Source of the DNA: Klebsormidium nitens
Lineage: Eukaryota > Streptophyta > Klebsormidiophyceae > Klebsormidiales > Klebsormidiaceae
DNA: 64,000 nt
Reading direction: 5' to 3'
NCBI GenBank assembly: GCA_000708835.1
Contig: DF236956.1
Span: forward strand, 67,346-131,345
This document shows, one piece after another, positions 59,170 through 64,000 of this stretch. Made by a program: the position numbers and the translations under genes. The notes below the pieces were generated by a model. It worked only from the letters and a program-made list of their open reading frames with translations. It was not told the origin of the DNA and did no database searches. Numbering within the stretch: position 1 is the stretch's first letter; each line of letters opens with the position of its first letter.

Positions 59170-61910
59170 CTGCGTTATTTGCAAGACAAGAGAAGTCTGA
59201 GTTGAGATTGGAACCGCATTCTGCTGCGACCTGATGAAAGCCTGATTGAGAAGGTACCTTATGTGGCCAGCGTTTCTTCCCTGACTGAACGGTTAGGATT
59301 CATGAGTGACAACTGAGAGCAAGCACTATGTAAGAAGAGGCGGAACTCAGATGGGAAACCGGGTCAAGTTGAATCTGGTCTTGCAAACGGGCATGAATTG
59401 TGAAACCGAGCACCAAACTAGCTTAGGTCAAACTGATATAACTTTGTTCTGCTCAGTGGCCTAAATTCTTTGAACCTTCTTCTCTTTGCTCTCATTCGAA
59501 CTGGCACTGATTGGAGCTGCCTGTGTCATGCAATTCTGCAGGCACCTCTGCTAGCAGCTGATTGCAGGCTGGATGCACATTTGAACAGGCCACTGCTCCT
59601 TGCTTAGCAAAGCTTTGGATGAAGTAGATGCTCCTAGCAGGCAGTTTACTGGATTAGGGCATAGGAGTCTGCTGCATCTGCCGTAGACCGCTGTGTGCTG
59701 AAAGCAATTAACAATTTGAATAGGCTCTCAAGAGCTGCCCTTCTCATTGCCAGTTTTTGAATCAGAGAATATTCTTAGCCGTTTTTTGCCTGACGCGCAG
59801 CCATCACGATGACGTAAGCAGCCAAGTGCACAGATTACTGGCTGATCAAGGACGTCTCACGTTTCAGTTTCATGGTTTCGAAGAAGGTGGTAAGTAACTG
59901 GAGGTTCTGAGAAGCGCACCTGATTCGATTGCGGCCCCCCATAACCCCCCCCTCCGCAGGCTGGCTCTTGGGAGCTTAGACACTAATACAATGTAAAGTT
60001 GGCCGAGACATTATTTGGTGCGGCAAGTTCCTTCATGACCGGCGCTTGCTGCGACTCAGAGCCACGATCCGCAATTCTTCCCGTCATTGACGCCCTCCGA
60101 TTGCCCCAGTCACACCCAATTGGAATCTTGAACAGTGGCAGACGTAGAAGCTTTGTAAGCCCCGATATTCGTTTCCTTTGGAGGCAGCCCTTGCAAGGAC
60201 GCTATACAATCTTCACAATTACAAGGGAATTCAGAAAAGGAGATTTGTCCATACTCCTAAGTGATTTCCGTGACAGCCTGCGACTTGATCAGATTGGAGG
60301 TCCAAGAGATTGTGAAAGGCTGCATTTTTGGCCAGGTCCCAAGGCTAGTAGCTGTATCATCGAGTAAAAGAAAGCAGCAATCCTATCTAATTCAACTTCA
60401 CGTGCCAGGATTAATGTGAAAATGTCGTCACAGTGATGCCATGGCATGGATCAAATCAGCAGCTTGCATCATGATTGCGTCATCAGAGATTCAGGAGACT
60501 TGAGAATGACCTGTTCTCAGATAGGCTGGCCGCTGCACTGACGGATTGGCATCATGATCATCTCTTAACCACAACAGAAAGCAAAGTTTCATATTGAGAT
60601 ATTTTCACTAGACTCGTGCCAAGGCCGGCTGAACCTGGTGAGCAGGTTCACATAATTGCTTACCGTCCAATCAGCTGGTCAGGGTACCCACACAGAGAGC
60701 GGCTGTAGCGACCTCACTCTCCTTCCTTAATTTAGGGTTCTGCACATGGCGTGCACGCCAGAAAAACACCACGTGAAACAGCACGTTTGAGGAACCGCTG
60801 CCGGCAACTTCAAGTGGAAGTTGCACGTACTCTCGCGGCCGGCCGGGCCGCCGGTCGCGTGCCTGAATTTTGGCGCGGGTTTAAGCGGGGATTGGGTCAA
60901 ATGTGTCGGGTCAGGTGTAACGCTGGGCCGCGCGCGGGCGACGCGACCGGCACCGAGCGCAATTCGACTGCGTCGCATCTAAACATGACCTGTTCTTCTG
61001 CATGCGAAGATGTTTACACTGTAACTCGTCCATGAGGTCCGTCGCTCTCACTTGTACATGTGAGATTATACGTACATGGATTATACAAATAACCAAGCAT
61101 TACGCCGGGAAACGTTAAGCTGTGCTTGTACAGATGTATATATTGAAGTCCAAGACATATTTCGCACAAAAGCAATGCCTGACATCAAAACGTTTTACCT
61201 TGCCGCACCCTACGAAGCTACAGGAAACATGCATGAAAGCTTTCAAGCATGCACCGACACACTGGGCCCACTCTAGTAAAGAGGCAAAATTGCGTGCCAT
61301 ATAGGTATACAGAGGTAGTCCTGGCCCGCCCAGGCCATTTCAACCAATCAATCTCAGAGCCCCGAAGGATGGAGTCTAGCAAAGTTGCTCTCCAAGCAAC
61401 AGATTTCGAGCGGCTGTGCTCCTTGTTGCCAGCAATATTGATTCCTTCTAGAGTGTATTCCTCTTTAAGGCGTAGATGTTGGCAGGACCGGCACCGGCTG
61501 CTTGACAACATCCTTATGTTGCGACGTATTGCAAGAAGATTCCTCAACAGTTGACGTTCTGATACTTCCTACACAGTCACCAAGGGCTCTCAACCTCTTC
61601 AAACCTTACCGTAACGATATCCTAGCGCCATTTGAAGACATATACTCGTTTGTCTGTAACGGCTGATTGGACATCGAGCTGCTTGGCATCATTCACAGTT
61701 CGCCGCTAGGATTCTCGTTGGCAGACCTCATTTCAGTTAAACCTTCTCCTTACTTTGCGAGCATTCAAATCTGTCCTTACACAGCAGTCGACCACCTTTT
61801 GATACCTTGAAATAAAAGTAGTCAGCCAAGCTCTGCTGCCATGAGCGTGCGCGCGTGCAGCAATATGCGAGCCCTTTTTAGCCGCCGTTGCATCTTTCGC
61901 CGCAGACCGT
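59170..61910. other. Intergenic region between CNGC2 (5' side) and CNGC3 (3' side)
   Basis: It should contain the missing CNGC2 first exon and promoter (left) and the CNGC3 3' UTR (right). A minus-strand ATG at 59302–59300 (MNPNRSVREE…) meets a stop before a plausible donor, so I do not call it. A 122-codon frame at 59999–60367 (+), without an ATG start, is not recognised. 60830–60970 is unusually GC-rich (CGGCCGGCCGGGCCGCCGG). Nothing else supported. Confidence 0.45.
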
Positions 61911-63960
61911 CTAGTAATCTTGCGGCTTTGGCGATGTGAACATAGCAGTATACATACGTAACTTGTCTCTCGTCTGGTCGTCCGACCTACTGCGGTCGGT
62001 CAGCTGTCCTGGCAGGCCCGCGGGCGCGCGCGCGCGGCGGCTGGCCGCAGCCTCCTTGTAGCGTCGCCACGTCAATTGAATCGTCACAGCCGCCCAGGTG
62101 CGCCAATGCTACAAAGAAGAAAGCGCAAAGTCGATGATATTTTTTGGTCGTCTTCGAATGCACGCTGCGGAGGTGTCTAGCTCTCACTTGAGTGGACTCT
62201 CGGAGTTGCGGAAACGAAGACACGTATCGCCTGTTGCAAGAGATACGCAGCAAGGACTGGGATCTCGTCCCACCAGGGCTGCCGAACACTCTTTCGTTGA
62301 ACGCTCTGGAAATGCCTGAGGCATGCGTGATGGGAAGAAAGTACAGAGGAGCGAGACTAAATCTCCAGCAGGTGACAGTATGTTGCGAAGAGGAAAAGGC
62401 TGTCTGCGCACTCGAAAATCCGCCAAACTGGCAGGCGGACTAAAGACACTTGACATGAACTAAAGACACTTGACATGCTCACTGTTGTGGAGTAACTTCC
62501 ACAACAGTGAGCAAGTCAAGTCGACCAGTCAAAGTCAGAGGACTCTATACAGCTTATATCATTTGCCACCCTCACCGGCGAGTAATGTCGAATGGTGTGC
62601 CGCAGTTTCTTGCTCTGCAGGCGCTGCTGGAAATGCGATGTGACGTACATCAAGTCGTCTGCCTCCAGCGCAAACGCCTCCACGGTGTCAACGCAGTCCA
62701 GGCTGCACCACAGGACAATATTGGTCAACACATCCCCACATTGAATCTTTGACGAGATTGTCCCAGCTGCCCAATCTCAAACCGCAGGCGCCTTCCACAC
62801 AGCCTCGTCAGGATTACCTGTTTCTGCGGTTACCCAACTTACCATGATCAACCTACGGGATTCGAACCTGTGTCGTCGCCATGAAAAACGCGTAATCGGA
62901 AGTGTCCAGATAACTGCTGCCGTAATGCTTCCAGAAGCGGCCAGCCATCTGAAGATCTCGTGGATTTTAAAAAAGCTCTCGGAAATTGTGTAGGCGGCAC
63001 AGATGCACAAAGGGACAACCTGCTAGACTAGAGAAACGTATCCCCTGGAAAAAAGCATCTGGGACGCTGAAGTCTAGCTAACCTGGCGGTGGAAAGCGGG
63101 AGCCGGTTCCGATCCGCAGTGCGCGAGAGACCCCACGTGAGAAGCTCTTCCCCGGTGAAGTCCCCCGGGCCCAGCAGGGCGACGCTCGGGCGGCCCCCGA
63201 AAGTGTGCACGTTGCGCAGGCGGCCGCGCACAAGAAGCAAGAGCCGCCGCACGGGCTCGCCGTCGCGCATCAGAACGAGGCCGCGCGTAAAGAGCACGGG
63301 GCGCAGCCGCTCGCACAGAATGTCGAGGAGCAGCGGGTCCGTGTACGAGAACAGCGGGATCTGCGCGCACGTTCGTGAGACATCTTGAAGACTCCCCAAA
63401 GAAAGCACATAAAAGAACTTCCGTTTCTCCTGTGAAGCCCCTGAGTGATTTATCATCGCAATGCCTTTCTGACAGAACAGGACGGTGGTCCGGACACTCA
63501 AAAAACAAAGCAATCAAATGGATCGATCTTGCGCTTCTCGTCTAACTCTTTTCTTCGGAGGCCAATCTGCTTGAAGGGTCGGTAAATCAAGCAAGACCTC
63601 TCAAGCTTTGCACCTTTCGCAGGCACGTTCAGTGTGGCAGGAAAGTCCAGAAAGCAAAGGTAAACACTCAACATACCCTCTTGTGACCAAAGCGGTCCCT
63701 TGTTAGCTTGGTTCGCTTCTCACCTTCCTGACGAGGTCCAAGCAGAGATACCGCTTGATGTCCCGCCGCAGCCCCTCTGGCAGGTCGCGCGTCATAGCCT
63801 CCTCGTCGATGCCACGTGTCGCCGCCCAGTGCTGCTGCTCGTAGTCGTCCACGCGCTCCTGCAGCGGGATCGGCAGCTGCCGCCGCGCCATCCACCACTC
63901 CAGGTCCTGCCGGCGCGCGCGCATCCGGTCGACGCGCGTCCACAGCGACTGGAAGAATAC
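61911..63960 (-). CDS. CNGC: CNGC3: C-terminal half of a third plant-type CNGC (5' end outside window)
   Basis: Exons (minus): 63960–63724, 63360–63083, 62702–62576, 62108–61911, with sizes 237, 278, 127 and 198 nt; the first three equal those of CNGC1 and CNGC2. Encodes the C-linker (VDRMRARRQDLEWWMARRQL), CNBD (SYTDPLLLDILCERLRP … GDFTGEELLTWGLSR), αC/calmodulin-binding helix (FQQRLQSKKLRHTIRHYSP) and IQ motif (TIQLTWRRYK). It ends KPQDY, one residue longer than its paralogues. Membrane segments and pore lie beyond the right edge. The last exon passes a GC-repeat tract at 62022–62040 without losing frame. It lies in tandem with CNGC2, same strand. Confidence 0.9.
62439..62513. repeat. Direct repeat and 16-bp hairpin in CNGC3 intron
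   Basis: ACTAAAGACACTTGACATG occurs twice in a row (62439 and 62459). It is followed by a perfect inverted repeat TGCTCACTGTTGTGGA (62476–62491) and its complement (62498–62513) with a 6-nt loop. Located between the αC-helix exon and the IQ exon. Confidence 0.7.
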
Positions 63961-64000
63961 CTGAGAAGGTGCACGGGAAGACGGGGGATTGATAACTGCA

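Noticed and set aside
61987-62289. Apparent frameshift or early stop in the last CNGC3 exon
   Set aside because: The frame ending at 61987 is not the channel frame. Translating from the acceptor at 62109 in the correct phase reads through to the conserved KPQD end and a stop at 61911.
62820-62900. tRNA gene on the minus strand
   Set aside because: A TTCGAATCC B-box with an imperfect T-arm is present at about 62857–62868, but no matching 5' acceptor strand or D-arm. At most a tRNA-derived fragment.

Overview
This is nuclear DNA from a plant-lineage eukaryote. Genes are split by many short GT–AG introns, exons are GC-rich and introns AT-rich. The proteins include plant-type cyclic nucleotide-gated channels (CNGC: six membrane segments, then a cyclic-nucleotide-binding domain (CNBD), then an IQ motif) and UPL5-type ubiquitin ligases (ubiquitin-like domain plus HECT). 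A compact streptophyte green alga such as Klebsormidium fits best; the genus is an inference from style and gene content, not a match I could run. All exon joins below were built by hand by checking splice dinucleotides, reading phase and domain continuity.

Layout. 1–5902 (−): UBL-HECT E3 ligase 'UPL-A', cut by the left edge inside the HECT domain. 6949–13467 (+): a complete paralogue, 'UPL-B', head to head with it across about 1 kb. 13468–18602: mostly non-coding, with a 76-codon terminal exon of an unknown gene and a 480-bp element with 30-bp terminal inverted repeats. 18603–21556 (+): ankyrin-repeat protein with a C-terminal coiled coil. 23699–28586 (+): protein with two HMG boxes. 29269–36218 (−): soluble protein with two CNBDs and a long disordered tail. 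38316–43854 (+): CNGC1. 44835–52538 (−): secreted amidase with two Cys-rich modules. 53870–59169 (−): CNGC2. 61911–63960 (−): CNGC3, cut by the right edge. The three CNGCs share the same internal exon sizes (330, 216, 311, 112, 237, 278, 127 nt where present), so they are a local gene family.

The most unusual signal is repeated local duplication of exon–intron junctions. In at least four unrelated genes the intron next to an exon holds one to six decayed copies of that exon's edge together with its splice site. Clear cases are UPL-A intron 4, UPL-B introns 2, 3 and 4, and intron 4 of the CNBD protein. In CNGC1 the process has left two intact neighbouring exons (5A at 41174–41285 and 5B at 41346–41457). 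They have equal length and phase, are separated by a 60-nt intron, and both encode the pore filter and S6. Using both, or neither, breaks the frame. This looks like a mutually exclusive exon pair that would swap the selectivity-filter residues of the channel.

Functionally the window mixes cyclic-nucleotide/Ca signalling (three CNGCs and a CNBD protein), ubiquitination (two E3s), chromatin (HMG) and a secreted hydrolase. Apart from the paralogous pairs I see no operon-like logic, as expected for a eukaryote.
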